Source: an archaeon (lineage in GTDB: Archaea > Asgardarchaeota > Thorarchaeia > Thorarchaeales > Thorarchaeaceae). Taken from it: a stretch of 64,000 bases of DNA. This document shows positions 1 through 9,891 of the stretch, piece by piece (the stretch's first letter is position 1; every line of letters starts with the position of its first letter). The stretch lies in the NCBI GenBank assembly GCA_024276825.1, contig JAJRWI010000044.1, forward strand, positions 25,823-89,822, in the 5' to 3' direction. The notes under the pieces were generated by a model. That model had not been told where the DNA came from and made no database searches. It worked only from the letters and a program-made list of their open reading frames with translations. Position numbers and translations under genes: made by a program.

Positions 1-87
1 CATGTATCCCAGTATTAGTAGGAGTGCAAAAACACCCATTACTGCAAGAATGACAGGTATTAACGATTGCAGGAAATTTGTTTGCAT
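1..87 (-). CDS. N-terminal fragment of a small membrane protein, cut by window edge
   Basis: Reading leftwards from an ATG at 87, 29 codons are open to the window edge and begin MQTNFLQSLIPVILAV. After about eight residues comes one long hydrophobic stretch, so this is probably the first membrane segment of a membrane protein, or a signal anchor. A purine-rich GAGGAG ribosome-binding site lies about 10 nt upstream. It follows the Elf1 gene by 54 bp on the same strand and may be co-transcribed with it. The family cannot be named from 29 residues. Confidence 0.5.
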   Translation of the reverse strand, partial: MQTNFLQSLIPVILAVMGVFALLLILGYM

Positions 88-141
88 GAGAATCCCGCTC
101 CTCTGGAATCTGACTACTTATAATCATTGCTGAATTAATGA

Positions 142-402
142 CTACTCCTCCTCTGACCTCTCCTTGTAATACTCGTCAATGAAAGTACCATAGACATCTA
201 CAGCCTCAGTAAGAGGATTGACCTCATCAATGATCATCTCAAGCCCGCAGGCACCACACTTGACACTCGCAAACTGCTTTTCCTTATACACCTCGATCTT
301 GATTGCAGTGTTCCCACATTCAGGACAATCATACACATCAGGAATTCTCTTCTGCGGTCTTTTCCTGACCTTCTGTCTACGTCGTCTTCCCAAATTGTTC
401 AC
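142..402 (-). CDS. Transcription elongation factor Elf1 homolog
   Basis: This 86-residue protein has the layout of Elf1, a zinc protein that travels with RNA polymerase during elongation in eukaryotes and occurs in several archaeal lineages. A strongly basic N-terminus (GRRRRQKVRKRPQKR) precedes a treble-clef zinc site made by CPEC and CGAC about 20 residues apart, followed by a short acidic tail. The length matches the family. An AGGTG ribosome-binding site precedes the ATG. Its presence, together with the later eukaryote-like genes, supports an Asgard or TACK-type archaeon. The assignment rests on motif and size. Confidence 0.85.
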   Translation of the reverse strand: MNNLGRRRRQKVRKRPQKRIPDVYDCPECGNTAIKIEVYKEKQFASVKCGACGLEMIIDEVNPLTEAVDVYGTFIDEYYKERSEEE

Positions 403-557
403 CTATTCCTATTTCACATATTGTGGACATGGCCCTGAAGAAATAGAGCGGTTTCAACCACTCCTGATTTGATTTAAGCATTATGTTGAGTGAAGATCAC
501 TGTCAAATTTTAGTTGAATAGAAGGCTTCATATTATGGTCTGACTGCGACAAGATTG

Positions 558-791
558 ATGACCGAACTGACAAAAAACGCAGAGTGCATTTTGCGTATTC
601 TGGAATCCGCAGACTCTCTAACAACATCGGAAATTCTAGAACGTGCCCGCCTACCCGAGTATGCAGATATCTGTCAGGACTGTGCGGGTGGCGATGCCTT
701 TGTTGTTGCTGCAAACCAACTGGTAGAGGCCGGACTGATTAAGAAGAAGTTTGGTAAGGGCGGATATCGCTGGTCACTATTGAGGGAGTAA
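558..791 (+). CDS. Small winged-helix-like protein upstream of cysteine desulfurase
   Basis: A 77-residue protein. Its N-terminal half looks like a helix-turn-helix (ILRILESADSLTTSEI) and the end has a glycine-rich wing (KKFGKGGYRW). Two cysteines in CQDC lie mid-protein and could bind metal, but no full four-ligand site is visible. A TTG at 555 would add one residue; I prefer the ATG at 558. It ends 2 bp before the cysteine desulfurase and is probably translated with it, so a regulatory or partner role in sulfur metabolism is possible. No named family recognised. Confidence 0.6.
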   Translation: MTELTKNAECILRILESADSLTTSEILERARLPEYADICQDCAGGDAFVVAANQLVEAGLIKKKFGKGGYRWSLLRE

Positions 792-793
792 CC

Positions 794-2035
794 ATGGTCG
801 ATTGGGCAAAGATACGCGAGGACTTTCCAGTACTGAAGCGAATCATCAATGGTAGACCCTTAGTTTACCTTGATAGCGCATGCATGTCTCTTAAGCCTAT
901 TCAAGTATTAGAGGCTATGAATGAGTATTATGAGAAATACCCCGCTTGTGCCGGTCGAAGTATTCACAAACTTGGTGAAGAGGCATCAAACGCGTATTCA
1001 GATGCCCGAGGTAAGTTTGCCAGATTTATCAATGCTGCAGAACCTGAAGAATGCATTTGGACTAGGAATGCAACAGAATCGCTCAACATAGTAGCAAATT
1101 GCGTGCATCTTGAAAAGGGCGATAAAATAGTGACAACCTCGCTCGAACATCACAGTGGTTCATTGCCATTTGTTGAAAGAGCACGTCGAGATGGACTTGA
1201 ACTCGTGGTAGTTGAGGCAAAATCTGATGGGACCTTTGACATTGAAGACTGGAAGCAGGCCATTGATAATAAGGTCCGTCTAATATCAGTTGTTCACTCA
1301 TCCAATGTGACTGGAACCATTGCACCCATGAAGGAGATAGTGGAGATTGCACACGATCGGGGCGCTCTTGTTATGTCAGACGATGCCCAGTATGCCCCAC
1401 ACCACCCACTAGATGTTCAAGCCCTTGATATCGACTTCTCAGCAATCTCAGTTCACAAGATGTGCGGCCCTACTGGTGTCGGTGTCCTCTATGGCAAGCT
1501 GGATCTGCTAAAGAGCATGGACATGTTCTTAGTTGGTGGTGATACGGTGAGTGATGTGCGTTATGAAGACCACAAGATCATTCCAGAGTATCTTCCTCCT
1601 CCTGAGAAATTCGAGGCAGGGCTTCAAAACTATGCAGGCGCTATCGGTGCTGGTGCAGCTGCTGAATATCTTATGGCCATAGGACTTAAGGAAGTGGAGC
1701 GACACGAAAGGTCCCTCCTATCATATGTACTTGATGAATTGAAAGATCTTGGTCATGTACGATTCCTTGGCACTGATGACATCAACATAAAGACTGGTCT
1801 TGTGACATTTTCAATTGACACTATAGAATCTGCACATGATATTGCAACCTTCTTGAATGAAGAGTTTAGTGTGATGGTAAGAAGCGGTGCCCACTGCACT
1901 CACCCATTCCATTATCAGATGAATATACCCCCATCAAAAGGCACTGCTAGGGCCAGCTTCTATCTATATAATAACAAGGGTGATGCAGATATATTTCTTG
2001 AAGGCATTCGGGCCCTGATTGAGGCAAGTTCCTAA
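794..2035 (+). CDS. Cysteine desulfurase, SufS/CsdA-like class V aminotransferase
   Basis: A 413-residue PLP enzyme of the class V aminotransferase fold. Family members take sulfur from cysteine as a persulfide for Fe-S cluster or thio-cofactor assembly. The PLP lysine is in SVHKMCGP (K222), with the cofactor-holding Asp and Gln just upstream in DDAQ (D197, Q199). The likely persulfide cysteine is C368 in RSGAHCTHP, the short-loop motif of the SufS group. Length is typical. No SufBCD or scaffold gene lies nearby, so the acceptor is unknown. The gene follows a small winged-helix gene and converges with RPA, overlapping it by 4 bp. A selenocysteine lyase or related activity cannot be excluded. 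Confidence 0.85.
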   Translation: MVDWAKIREDFPVLKRIINGRPLVYLDSACMSLKPIQVLEAMNEYYEKYPACAGRSIHKLGEEASNAYSDARGKFARFINAAEPEECIWTRNATESLNIVANCVHLEKGDKIVTTSLEHHSGSLPFVERARRDGLELVVVEAKSDGTFDIEDWKQAIDNKVRLISVVHSSNVTGTIAPMKEIVEIAHDRGALVMSDDAQYAPHHPLDVQALDIDFSAISVHKMCGPTGVGVLYGKLDLLKSMDMFLVGGDTVSDVRYEDHKIIPEYLPPPEKFEAGLQNYAGAIGAGAAAEYLMAIGLKEVERHERSLLSYVLDELKDLGHVRFLGTDDINIKTGLVTFSIDTIESAHDIATFLNEEFSVMVRSGAHCTHPFHYQMNIPPSKGTARASFYLYNNKGDADIFLEGIRALIEASS

Positions 2036-3810
2036 TTAATCATACTATCAAGCTTCTCTCTTACCCTCTTGCTCTCCTCAACAATATCTGGAAACTCGAC
2101 ATAATTAGCAGTGACCTCAAGCTCATTTCGCAATCGATTTCTGCTTACTCTTCCTCTGATTAATACAAACTTACCAAGAATGCGATCCTGCAGCAACTCG
2201 GTGGGACTCATCTCCCCACCCTTACCTCTTTCAATCAACTCACTAGCCTCTCTTGCACTTATCGACATTAATCGTTCAGCTGTATTTCCAAATAGGGTTA
2301 CCATAATAGTTTCTGAACCATCATCGACTCGAATGGAATATGCGAAACGGTAGTCAGGTTGTTCTACCTCTCCACAGGTTGGGCAGAAATGCTTACCTCT
2401 GTCCTCATTGACCTTTTTATTGCACTTTGGGCACGCCAGATAGATTGGCCTAGTTTGAGACATGGTGACAATGATCCCCCTAATCTCTACAGTCTTTCCA
2501 TCCAGCTCTTCATCTATCTCCTTAATCTCCACTGGTTTTGCAACCATGAATGTTTGTTTAGAGAGGTTTCCAACATCTAATTCCATGAGATTGGAGTCCT
2601 GTGGATTTATCTCAATCTCTGCTCTCCTGCCTGCTTGAAGCTCAATACTCCCCTCCCTCTCTTTAGTGTAAGCATGACAAATTCGAATAACATCACCTAC
2701 CTGCAATTCAGCAACCTTGTCTACTGCCTCATTCCAAAAAGTAACTCGAAGCTCTTGCAAGTCCTCATCTACAACTATAATGTTCTGTACCTTGCCCTCA
2801 CGTTCATCCTTCTTCCACTCCCTTGCTGGAAACATCCTGACAACTTTCCCTTCAACATCAACGTCTCTCATGTCAGGGGTCAGTTCCTTTATTCGTCTTA
2901 GCCCAAGACTCTCACTAAAACCTGCATCAGCACTGATCTCGACTGACTCGAGCTCACCCTCTATCCTCCTCTCTATTACCGCAGAGCGCCCACTATGCAC
3001 CTCAACAGCTCCATCTCTTGAACTCCGAGTATAGGCGCCACTGATTCTGATTACCTCTCCGACCTGCACATCCCTCATCTGTTCTGCAAAGTCATCCCAA
3101 AACACAATGCGAATAGAACCTGTGTCATCTGCCCCTATGACACTAAGGACCTTGCCCTCAGAACCATCACTCTTGCGAATGAACGTGCTTAGATTAAAGA
3201 CTCGTGTTATCTTTGCCAGTACGGTGACATCATACATCCCCTCAGTCAGATCTTTGATCTTTGTACTTTCAGGCAGTGCGAGTTCAGTATTAAACTCTTC
3301 TAACTCATAATCCTCAAGTACTCTAATGGAACCCATACGTCCAATGTTCAATTCAAGAGAGTCACGAAGCCCCTTCTTGACATATCCTCCACGAATCTGA
3401 ACGACATCTCCTTTGTTTATGTGCCCTTCTGAGATGGCCCTAGTCATATCGTCCCAAAGTACAACACGAATTGTACCTGTACTATCCCCAACCAGCAAGC
3501 TGGCCACTCTGCCTTCACTGCCATCCCTTCGTCTAAATGTTCTCATAGTGTCAAGTCGTATGACTCTTGCAATCAATGCCACATTTCGTTTGTCCTCAGT
3601 GATATCCTCAACTCTAAATTGCCCTCTTGATGAGTCTTGTAGGAGGTCTACTCCCAGTTCTCTTGCTACTATCATTGCAGCAGCTTCATCATTAATCACA
3701 TCTGGCCCCAACTCTTCACGCTTTTCTTTAATCATAGTCAGGATGTCTTTTCTATCGTATTGTGGGTGATGCTTCAAAATTCTCTCAATTATTTCTTCAA
3801 GCGAATGCAT
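2032..3810 (-). CDS. rpa: Replication protein A, multi-OB-fold ssDNA-binding protein
   Basis: This 592-residue protein has tandem OB folds, seen as repeats of a pattern of the type G-x-I-R-V-x-x-W-D-D followed by GDVVQIRG (roughly residues 70-170, 185-285 and 305-400). A fourth OB-like C-terminal region contains a zinc finger (CPKC and CPTC, about residues 455-480). That is the layout of euryarchaeal-type RPA, which coats single-stranded DNA in replication and repair. It is transcribed divergently from the PolD large subunit with about 185 bp between. A possible 57-residue protein gene overlaps its start. The number of OB folds was judged from repeat spacing, not from a model. Confidence 0.88.
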   Translation of the reverse strand: MHSLEEIIERILKHHPQYDRKDILTMIKEKREELGPDVINDEAAAMIVARELGVDLLQDSSRGQFRVEDITEDKRNVALIARVIRLDTMRTFRRRDGSEGRVASLLVGDSTGTIRVVLWDDMTRAISEGHINKGDVVQIRGGYVKKGLRDSLELNIGRMGSIRVLEDYELEEFNTELALPESTKIKDLTEGMYDVTVLAKITRVFNLSTFIRKSDGSEGKVLSVIGADDTGSIRIVFWDDFAEQMRDVQVGEVIRISGAYTRSSRDGAVEVHSGRSAVIERRIEGELESVEISADAGFSESLGLRRIKELTPDMRDVDVEGKVVRMFPAREWKKDEREGKVQNIIVVDEDLQELRVTFWNEAVDKVAELQVGDVIRICHAYTKEREGSIELQAGRRAEIEINPQDSNLMELDVGNLSKQTFMVAKPVEIKEIDEELDGKTVEIRGIIVTMSQTRPIYLACPKCNKKVNEDRGKHFCPTCGEVEQPDYRFAYSIRVDDGSETIMVTLFGNTAERLMSISAREASELIERGKGGEMSPTELLQDRILGKFVLIRGRVSRNRLRNELEVTANYVEFPDIVEESKRVREKLDSMIN

Positions 3811-3970
3811 TTGTCACCATTCCTGTCACTAAATTGAGCAGTGTTCTCACATTGATTTCATCATTATCACCTATAAAATTCCCCACTCTAAAGTTCCGAG
3901 CTATTTGGGCATTGCTTGGCCTTTCTCTCCATCCAATGAAATCGAAAACCTGTTCTGCCGAAAGACACAA
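3797..3970 (-). CDS. Possible 57-residue protein gene upstream of RPA
   Basis: The gap between rpa and the PolD gene holds an open frame on the rpa strand. It begins at a TTG at 3970, directly after an in-frame stop, and ends 14 bp inside rpa. The product contains ARNFRVGNFIGDNDEINVRT and a short hydrophobic C-terminal stretch, with a balanced composition unlike most chance frames. No clear ribosome-binding site precedes the TTG and no family is recognised. It could be a small first gene of the rpa operon, or a chance ORF. Confidence 0.35.
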   Translation of the reverse strand: MCLSAEQVFDFIGWRERPSNAQIARNFRVGNFIGDNDEINVRTLLNLVTGMVTNAFA

Positions 3971-3995
3971 TACTCATCATTAACAAGCAAGTCAT

Positions 3996-6900
3996 GTGAT
4001 AGATTCAGACTTGGAACTCCCCGCTCACAGCAAGAGCTACTCATTATACTTTGAGAAGCTGAGTAAAGAAGTGGAACGCATCTACTCTATTGCAAAGGCT
4101 GCACGTCAAAAGGGGTATGATCCCTCTCTTGATGTTGAAATTCCTCCAGCTCATGATGTTGCAGCAAGAGTGGAGGCCACACTTGATGGTCCTATTGGGG
4201 TTGCTGCTAGAATCAGAGAGTTACAGAAGGAAAAATCGCGCGAGGCAGTGGCCTTCATTGTGGCTAAAGAAATTGCAATGGGCGAACTTGGTGGGATTAA
4301 GGATCGTGAGAAAGCAGCTGACAAGGCGGTTCGCGTTGCATTGTCAATCTTAACTGAGAGCATAACAGCCGCGCCCTTAGAAGGGATTGCTAAGGTCAAG
4401 ATTAGAGGCTCCGGCTCTGATGAATACCTAGCAATATACTTGGCTGGCCCCATTAGAGCAGCTGGTGGGACTGAAGCCGCCATGACTGTTCTTGTGGCTG
4501 ATTATGTACGACAAGTGCTGGGCATTCCACCATTTAAGCCAACGGAAGAAGAGGTCGAACGAGCACTAGAAGAGGTGGAGATGTATGCCCGAGCAGTTCA
4601 CTTGCAGTTTCCTGTTCACCCTGATTTGATTCGCTTTGCTGCATCCCGCTTACCAATAATGCTAACTGGAGAACCAACAGAGGAATATGAGGTGTCTGGA
4701 ACTAGGGACCTCGACCGCATTGAAACAAACCGTGTTCGTGGCGGTGCAGTACTTGTCCTCACTGAGGGTGTGGTGGGCAGAGCGGCAAAGCTGCTAAGAA
4801 TAGTTGAATCCCTTGATATACCTGGCTGGGAATGGCTAAAGGATATCAAAGAGAAAAAGCCTGCTGAAAAGTCTAAGAGTACAGACCCAGACACAGCGAT
4901 TGCCCCTAAACCTGACTATCTTGCTGATGTGATTGGCGGGCGACCAGTGTTCTCTCATCCAATGAGGCCAGGCGGATTCAGGCTGCGATATGGAAGGTCT
5001 CGCAACACGGGTCTTGCAGGGGTGGGAGTTCACCCTGCGACAATGTATGTGGTTGAGGAGTTTTTGGCTCCAGGGACCCATATACGCACAGAACGCCCTG
5101 GAAAAGGGTCTATAGTGACTCCTGTTGATTCCATTGAAGGGCCAATTGTTTTACTTAAAGATGGGACCGTAAAACAACTGTCCGATCCAGATGAAGCCAA
5201 GAGTCTCAGCGACAAGATTGAACGGATTCTATATCTTGGGGATATATTAATTGCTCTTGGCGAGTTTCTTGAGAACAATCATCCTTTGGCTCCTCCTGGC
5301 TATTGTGAGGAGTGGTGGTCCCATGATCTGCATGAAATGTGCAACTCATTATCTTTCTCTAATCTCAATCGTGCCCTACAGAACATAAACATCACAAAAG
5401 AGGAGATTGACCAATTCATCATGTTTCCACTCACTCACATTCCCACGCCAGAACAAGCAATACTACTTTCCAAAGAAATAGGAGTTCCACTCCATCCTCG
5501 ATACACATACCGATGGAAGGCGCTTGCGGTTGACGAAGCAAAGTCTCTCCGTGATTGGATGGTCAAAGAGCATAAGATTGAACAGACCTCAACTGGATCA
5601 CTTATGGTCTTACCACTCGACATACGACAAAAGCATACACTTGAACGACTTGGAGTCCCACACACATTAAATGCTAAAAGAACTCACATCATAATGTCCG
5701 ATAGTCCACTCACGATACTCGCCCAAATTGGAAAGGGTAAGTCTAGTCATGACCATGATGACTCTCTTGAGTTCATTAATCAAGTATCTGAGATACATAT
5801 TAAAGACAAACTCGGTCTATCAATTGGTGCTAGGATGGGTCGCCCAGAAAAGGCGGAAGCAAGAAAGATGAAGCCGCCTGTGAATGTACTATTTCCAGTA
5901 GGTCGTACAAGGGGAAGCGAACGCCGTATCGAGGCTATTGCAAAGAGTTCACAACAGACAGAAACCCTTGATTCATTTGGTCAGGGTGTTCCCAATACTT
6001 CATCATCCGGAACTTCCACTGGTGGAATCTCAGTCGAGATGGTTTCACGATTTTGCGCCAATTGTAATTTGGTAACATTCGAGTCTCGTTGTTCCTCCTG
6101 TGGCACTTATACTGAAGTCCAGTACTACTGCTCCCAAGAACGATGTGGTCTTCCTATTGACTCCCGTTCCGGCATGTGTCCCAATAAGCATGATGTTAAT
6201 CTAATTCGCGCAACAAGAAAATATGAAATTGACATCAATGACTTACTAAACAGGGTGAAGGCCGAGATTGACGAGCCCCAGTCATATAATCTCCGAGGAG
6301 TGCTGGGTCTTACAAGTGAGTTGAAGACTCCAGAGTACATTGGAAAGGGTATTCTTCGAGCAAAACATGAAGTGTTCTGCTATCGTGATGGTACTGCACG
6401 TTTTGACATTACTGATGCGCCATTAACACACTTTACTCCCAAAGAGGTTGGAGTTGACATTAAGACTCTGCGTGAATTGGGCTATATTGTTGATTACAAA
6501 GGGAACCCACTAGTATCAGAAGATCAGATTCTAGAACTGAAGGTCCAAGATATTATTGTGCCTGATACTTGCGCCGACTATCTGATGCGAATTGGCAATT
6601 TCGTTGATGATTGCCTAGAGAAAATCTATGGATTTGAACGGTACTATAACTTCAGTACACCAAAAGATGTGGTTGGCCAAGTAGTGATTGGTCTTGCTCC
6701 TCACACCTCTGCAGGAATAATTGGCCGCATTGTGGGATTCACCTCTGCAAGCATTTGCTATGCTCATCCCTACTGGCATGCTGCAAAAAGACGAAACTGT
6801 GACGGTGATGAGGATGCAGTCATACTCTTAATGGATGCATTATTGAACTTCTCCAAGTCGTATCTGCCAGCTGGTCGTGGTGGCTTTATGGATGCGCCTC

Positions 6901-7556
6901 TGGTCCTTTCAGTAATTCTGAATCCCTCTGAAGTTGATGATGAGGCACATAATATGGAAGTGTGTGAGAGATATCCTGCTCAATTCTATGAACTTGCTAG
7001 TTTGTCTCAGTCCCAGAAATCTGCTGAAGCCCTTGTTGATAATATTCACTCCCGAATTGGTACTGAGGCTCAATATGAGGGGTTCAAATTCACACACAGT
7101 ACATCATGCATCGATAGTGGCCCTCTCAATACACGATACAAGATTCTAGACAGCATGGCTGAGAAGCTCGAGGCACAGCTCCACCTCGCTTCAATCATTG
7201 ATGCAGTAGATGCATGTGATGTTGCTGAACGTGTGCTATCCACTCATTTTCTCCGCGACATCCGTGGAAATCTTCGGGCATATTCCACACAGAAGGTCCA
7301 GTGCCGAAAATGCCATCGCGTATACAGGCGGCCCCCATTATCAGGCAAATGTATCTGCGGATCCGATTTGGCACTTACGGTACGCCAAAAGAACATCTCC
7401 AAGTATTTGTCTGTGGCAGAAAAGCTGATCAGTGACCATGGTCTTGGTCCCTACCTCCAAGAACGTCTAAGGCTCATAAACACTTCTCTTGCCTCATTGT
7501 TTCTATCTGAACAGACTTCTATCCTTGACTTTTTTGATAGTGATGAATCTGAATAA
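3996..7556 (+). CDS. polC: DNA polymerase D large (catalytic) subunit DP2
   Basis: A 1186-residue DP2, the catalytic subunit of the archaeal replicase PolD. The catalytic aspartates are in NCDGDED (D936 and D938). A central multi-cysteine zinc module begins CANCNLV near residue 686, and a C-terminal zinc finger (CRKC...CICG) lies near residue 1105. The extreme C-terminus carries a clear PCNA-binding PIP box, QTSILDFF (1173-1180). Start is GTG; an ATG two bases upstream is out of frame. Length is normal and no intein interrupts the catalytic motif, where DP2 inteins often sit. The small subunit DP1 is not in this window. RPA is the divergent neighbour. Confidence 0.97.
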   Translation: MIDSDLELPAHSKSYSLYFEKLSKEVERIYSIAKAARQKGYDPSLDVEIPPAHDVAARVEATLDGPIGVAARIRELQKEKSREAVAFIVAKEIAMGELGGIKDREKAADKAVRVALSILTESITAAPLEGIAKVKIRGSGSDEYLAIYLAGPIRAAGGTEAAMTVLVADYVRQVLGIPPFKPTEEEVERALEEVEMYARAVHLQFPVHPDLIRFAASRLPIMLTGEPTEEYEVSGTRDLDRIETNRVRGGAVLVLTEGVVGRAAKLLRIVESLDIPGWEWLKDIKEKKPAEKSKSTDPDTAIAPKPDYLADVIGGRPVFSHPMRPGGFRLRYGRSRNTGLAGVGVHPATMYVVEEFLAPGTHIRTERPGKGSIVTPVDSIEGPIVLLKDGTVKQLSDPDEAKSLSDKIERILYLGDILIALGEFLENNHPLAPPGYCEEWWSHDLHEMCNSLSFSNLNRALQNINITKEEIDQFIMFPLTHIPTPEQAILLSKEIGVPLHPRYTYRWKALAVDEAKSLRDWMVKEHKIEQTSTGSLMVLPLDIRQKHTLERLGVPHTLNAKRTHIIMSDSPLTILAQIGKGKSSHDHDDSLEFINQVSEIHIKDKLGLSIGARMGRPEKAEARKMKPPVNVLFPVGRTRGSERRIEAIAKSSQQTETLDSFGQGVPNTSSSGTSTGGISVEMVSRFCANCNLVTFESRCSSCGTYTEVQYYCSQERCGLPIDSRSGMCPNKHDVNLIRATRKYEIDINDLLNRVKAEIDEPQSYNLRGVLGLTSELKTPEYIGKGILRAKHEVFCYRDGTARFDITDAPLTHFTPKEVGVDIKTLRELGYIVDYKGNPLVSEDQILELKVQDIIVPDTCADYLMRIGNFVDDCLEKIYGFERYYNFSTPKDVVGQVVIGLAPHTSAGIIGRIVGFTSASICYAHPYWHAAKRRNCDGDEDAVILLMDALLNFSKSYLPAGRGGFMDAPLVLSVILNPSEVDDEAHNMEVCERYPAQFYELASLSQSQKSAEALVDNIHSRIGTEAQYEGFKFTHSTSCIDSGPLNTRYKILDSMAEKLEAQLHLASIIDAVDACDVAERVLSTHFLRDIRGNLRAYSTQKVQCRKCHRVYRRPPLSGKCICGSDLALTVRQKNISKYLSVAEKLISDHGLGPYLQERLRLINTSLASLFLSEQTSILDFFDSDESE

Positions 7557-7566
7557 TGAATATGAA

Positions 7567-8442
7567 TCATTTATTGTTTAGCGCAAGATGTAGGAAACTT
7601 CTGTCCTCAATCATACCAATCAGGTTGCCAGAAGCTGAAAGCACTGGTGCCTGATCTATGTCATTCTTCCTGAACACTCTGACGCACTCTGCTATCGATG
7701 TGACCTCTGTCACATTGATAATATTCTTCGTCATCACATCCTTAATTGGGACTTGTGGCAATTTCAGAAGCTTCTTTGTTACCACCAAGAAGTCCTTTGA
7801 AGTCCATCCCCACTCAACCGAAGTGTCCGTGCCACTATATGTTGCTGAAATATTATCCTCTATTGTTTCCTCTGAGAGTCGAATGTAATCGCTCACTGAA
7901 ATCATACCTACGACTCCTCCACTCTCATTGACAACCACAAGGGCATTCTTTCCTGCCATCTCCATAATCATGAATGATAGTGGTAATGGGGTTTCAGACC
8001 AGACTGCAATAACGCGGGTATCAATGAAATCTTTAATTGTTATTTCTTGATATCTTTCATCATTCTCAAGAGTAGCACCAAGAATGTCCGGTATCGAGAG
8101 GAGTCCTACTAATTCATCATTGTCCACAACAGGTAGCCTTCGAAAGTTTTTCTCAATCATTATCTTGGTTGCTGTTTTGATGTCCATTCGAGGCGTAACA
8201 GTCACAGGATCTCTTACCATGAGCATTGCAATCTGATTCTCATCAGGTTTTCGGAGTAAGTCAGTTCTAGTGATCATACCTACTAGCCTTTTTGTGCCCC
8301 TCTTTACCACAGGGAATCCATTGATCTGCTTTTCTGCCATGATTTGTAGGACATCATCTCGTGTGCCCGGAACTGACACATATACCACTGATTGCTGCAT
8401 ACAGTCTGCTACCTTCATTGTTTCAATACTCCAGTATTGCAT
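7567..8442 (-). CDS. Four-CBS-domain protein
   Basis: A 291-residue protein of four CBS motifs in tandem, each with the signature strand-helix ending in phrases such as GFPVV, LPVVD, ALVVV and APVLS followed by GMI. CBS pairs bind adenine nucleotides or other ligands and regulate partner proteins. There is no attached catalytic or transport domain. It converges with PolD, the stops being 10 bp apart. A later in-frame ATG at 8418 is a possible start. The target and ligand cannot be told from sequence. Confidence 0.85.
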   Translation of the reverse strand: MQYWSIETMKVADCMQQSVVYVSVPGTRDDVLQIMAEKQINGFPVVKRGTKRLVGMITRTDLLRKPDENQIAMLMVRDPVTVTPRMDIKTATKIMIEKNFRRLPVVDNDELVGLLSIPDILGATLENDERYQEITIKDFIDTRVIAVWSETPLPLSFMIMEMAGKNALVVVNESGGVVGMISVSDYIRLSEETIEDNISATYSGTDTSVEWGWTSKDFLVVTKKLLKLPQVPIKDVMTKNIINVTEVTSIAECVRVFRKNDIDQAPVLSASGNLIGMIEDRSFLHLALNNK

Positions 8443-8545
8443 AATGTGATGACATTATTGACACTTCTGCTTTAGTATATTTACGCAAAAGTATCAGAAC
8501 ATGAGTAGAAATACTATTGCCCTTTTATGGTTTTCCTCACTCAAT

Positions 8546-9121
8546 CTACCATGGTGTCTTTTTCAACTTGAGTAAATATCCTGCAACATTACTCACCCAA
8601 TGAATGGCAAGCGTAAACAGAATGAGTACTGCTACATATTGTGGTGCGGGTGTCAACAACGGGGCTAGAAAAATTAGTGCCATGATGATGAATCCTAACC
8701 GATCAAGCATGAGTGCTGGAGCCCCTCCCCTCAAGTCTACCCTTCTCTTAAGAAATGATCCCAACAGGTCCCCGATTAATGTTCCAAAGGACAGCAAGAA
8801 CCCCCCAAGCACAGTAATACCAAGAATTGCATCCATGTCTGGGGTGACTATAACATACTCGGTCATGAACTCTCTAACATAAGGGGCCCCCATATTCAAT
8901 GCCCAACTAGTCAGTGTTCCCAGAACAACACCCGCGATGAATCCTCGTATTGTCTTATTGTCACCAAACAGACGCTTTCCATCACTCAACACTCTCCCAT
9001 TATCAATGGGTCTTCCACCTCCAAATATCACAGGCATTGAATTTGCAATCCATGCTGGCAGTCCAAGCCATAATGCCAGTCCAAGTAAAGTAACCTCTTC
9101 ATACATCATTGCCACATCCAT
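8546..9121 (-). CDS. carS: CDP-archaeol synthase
   Basis: A 191-residue polytopic membrane protein matching CarS. That enzyme transfers CMP from CTP to the ether lipid 2,3-di-O-geranylgeranylglyceryl phosphate in archaeal phospholipid synthesis. Seen here are PAWIANSMPV near the start, the family motif GDNKTIRG (about residues 53-60), several hydrophobic segments, and the acidic-basic loop LKRRVDLRGGAP before the C-terminal segments. Length fits. Six bases separate it from radB upstream on the same strand. Confidence 0.93.
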   Translation of the reverse strand: MDVAMMYEEVTLLGLALWLGLPAWIANSMPVIFGGGRPIDNGRVLSDGKRLFGDNKTIRGFIAGVVLGTLTSWALNMGAPYVREFMTEYVIVTPDMDAILGITVLGGFLLSFGTLIGDLLGSFLKRRVDLRGGAPALMLDRLGFIIMALIFLAPLLTPAPQYVAVLILFTLAIHWVSNVAGYLLKLKKTPW

Positions 9122-9127
9122 GAATCA

Positions 9128-9838
9128 CTAGTCCCCATCTATGTCAGCATCTGGGGAGATTGAAAAGCCTTTATTTGTAAGATAGAACATCTCATTAACT
9201 GGGATTTCTCCTAGTCGTATTCTCTCAATCATCCTCTCACCGCTCTGTCTACCCTTTCTAATTCTTATTACATGATCCGCCCAATAATCAAGTATGTTTC
9301 TTGCAACAGGCTCTATCTCTCCATGCTTCTTAAGAGCCCCCCTCACCTGATTGAGAACAAGTACGGCTATGTCCTTTTGCTTGGCTAGCCCTTTCAATAT
9401 ACCAACTTGCATGTTCAATTCTCGATGGGCTGCATAATTTGTCTTTTTACCTTTGAGCACAGTACGATACAGCCTTGTTATTGTATCTATGACTATTAAG
9501 CGTGTGTTCTCCCTCACGTAGAGTTCAAGATCATCAATTATCAATCCTTGCTCATTAAAGCTGGTTGGATGAAGAAGCCTGATAATCGGACTAATAGACT
9601 CGTACTCTACTCCTGAAATCTGCTCAAGTCGCTCAATTGGGGAGGTGCTTTCTGTATTGATGTATGCAACTCTCATCCCCAATTGCAAGGCAGCAGAAAC
9701 AAACTGAAGTGCAAAAGTGGTCTTGCCAGAGGCCGCTTCTCCAAAGACATGTGTGATCCCCCCTGTGAAAACACCACCATCCAATATTCTATCTAATTTG
9801 GACACTCCTGAGGGAAGAATCAAGTCACTTATCTCCAT
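9128..9838 (-). CDS. radB: RadB recombinase paralog
   Basis: A 236-residue RecA/RadA-core protein without the N-terminal helix-hairpin-helix domain of RadA, which identifies RadB. Walker A is GEAASGKTT (about residues 33-41) and Walker B is RLIVIDTI. RadB assists homologous recombination, probably as a RadA mediator, with weak ATPase activity in studied euryarchaeal members. It is transcribed towards carS and divergently from the RuvC/YqgF-fold gene at 9892, so two recombination-related genes share a 53-bp intergenic region. Confidence 0.92.
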   Translation of the reverse strand: MEISDLILPSGVSKLDRILDGGVFTGGITHVFGEAASGKTTFALQFVSAALQLGMRVAYINTESTSPIERLEQISGVEYESISPIIRLLHPTSFNEQGLIIDDLELYVRENTRLIVIDTITRLYRTVLKGKKTNYAAHRELNMQVGILKGLAKQKDIAVLVLNQVRGALKKHGEIEPVARNILDYWADHVIRIRKGRQSGERMIERIRLGEIPVNEMFYLTNKGFSISPDADIDGD

Positions 9839-9891
9839 TCTATTGTCAGAATCAAATAAGTGATAAACATAACTTATGTGGTCTTTATGTC

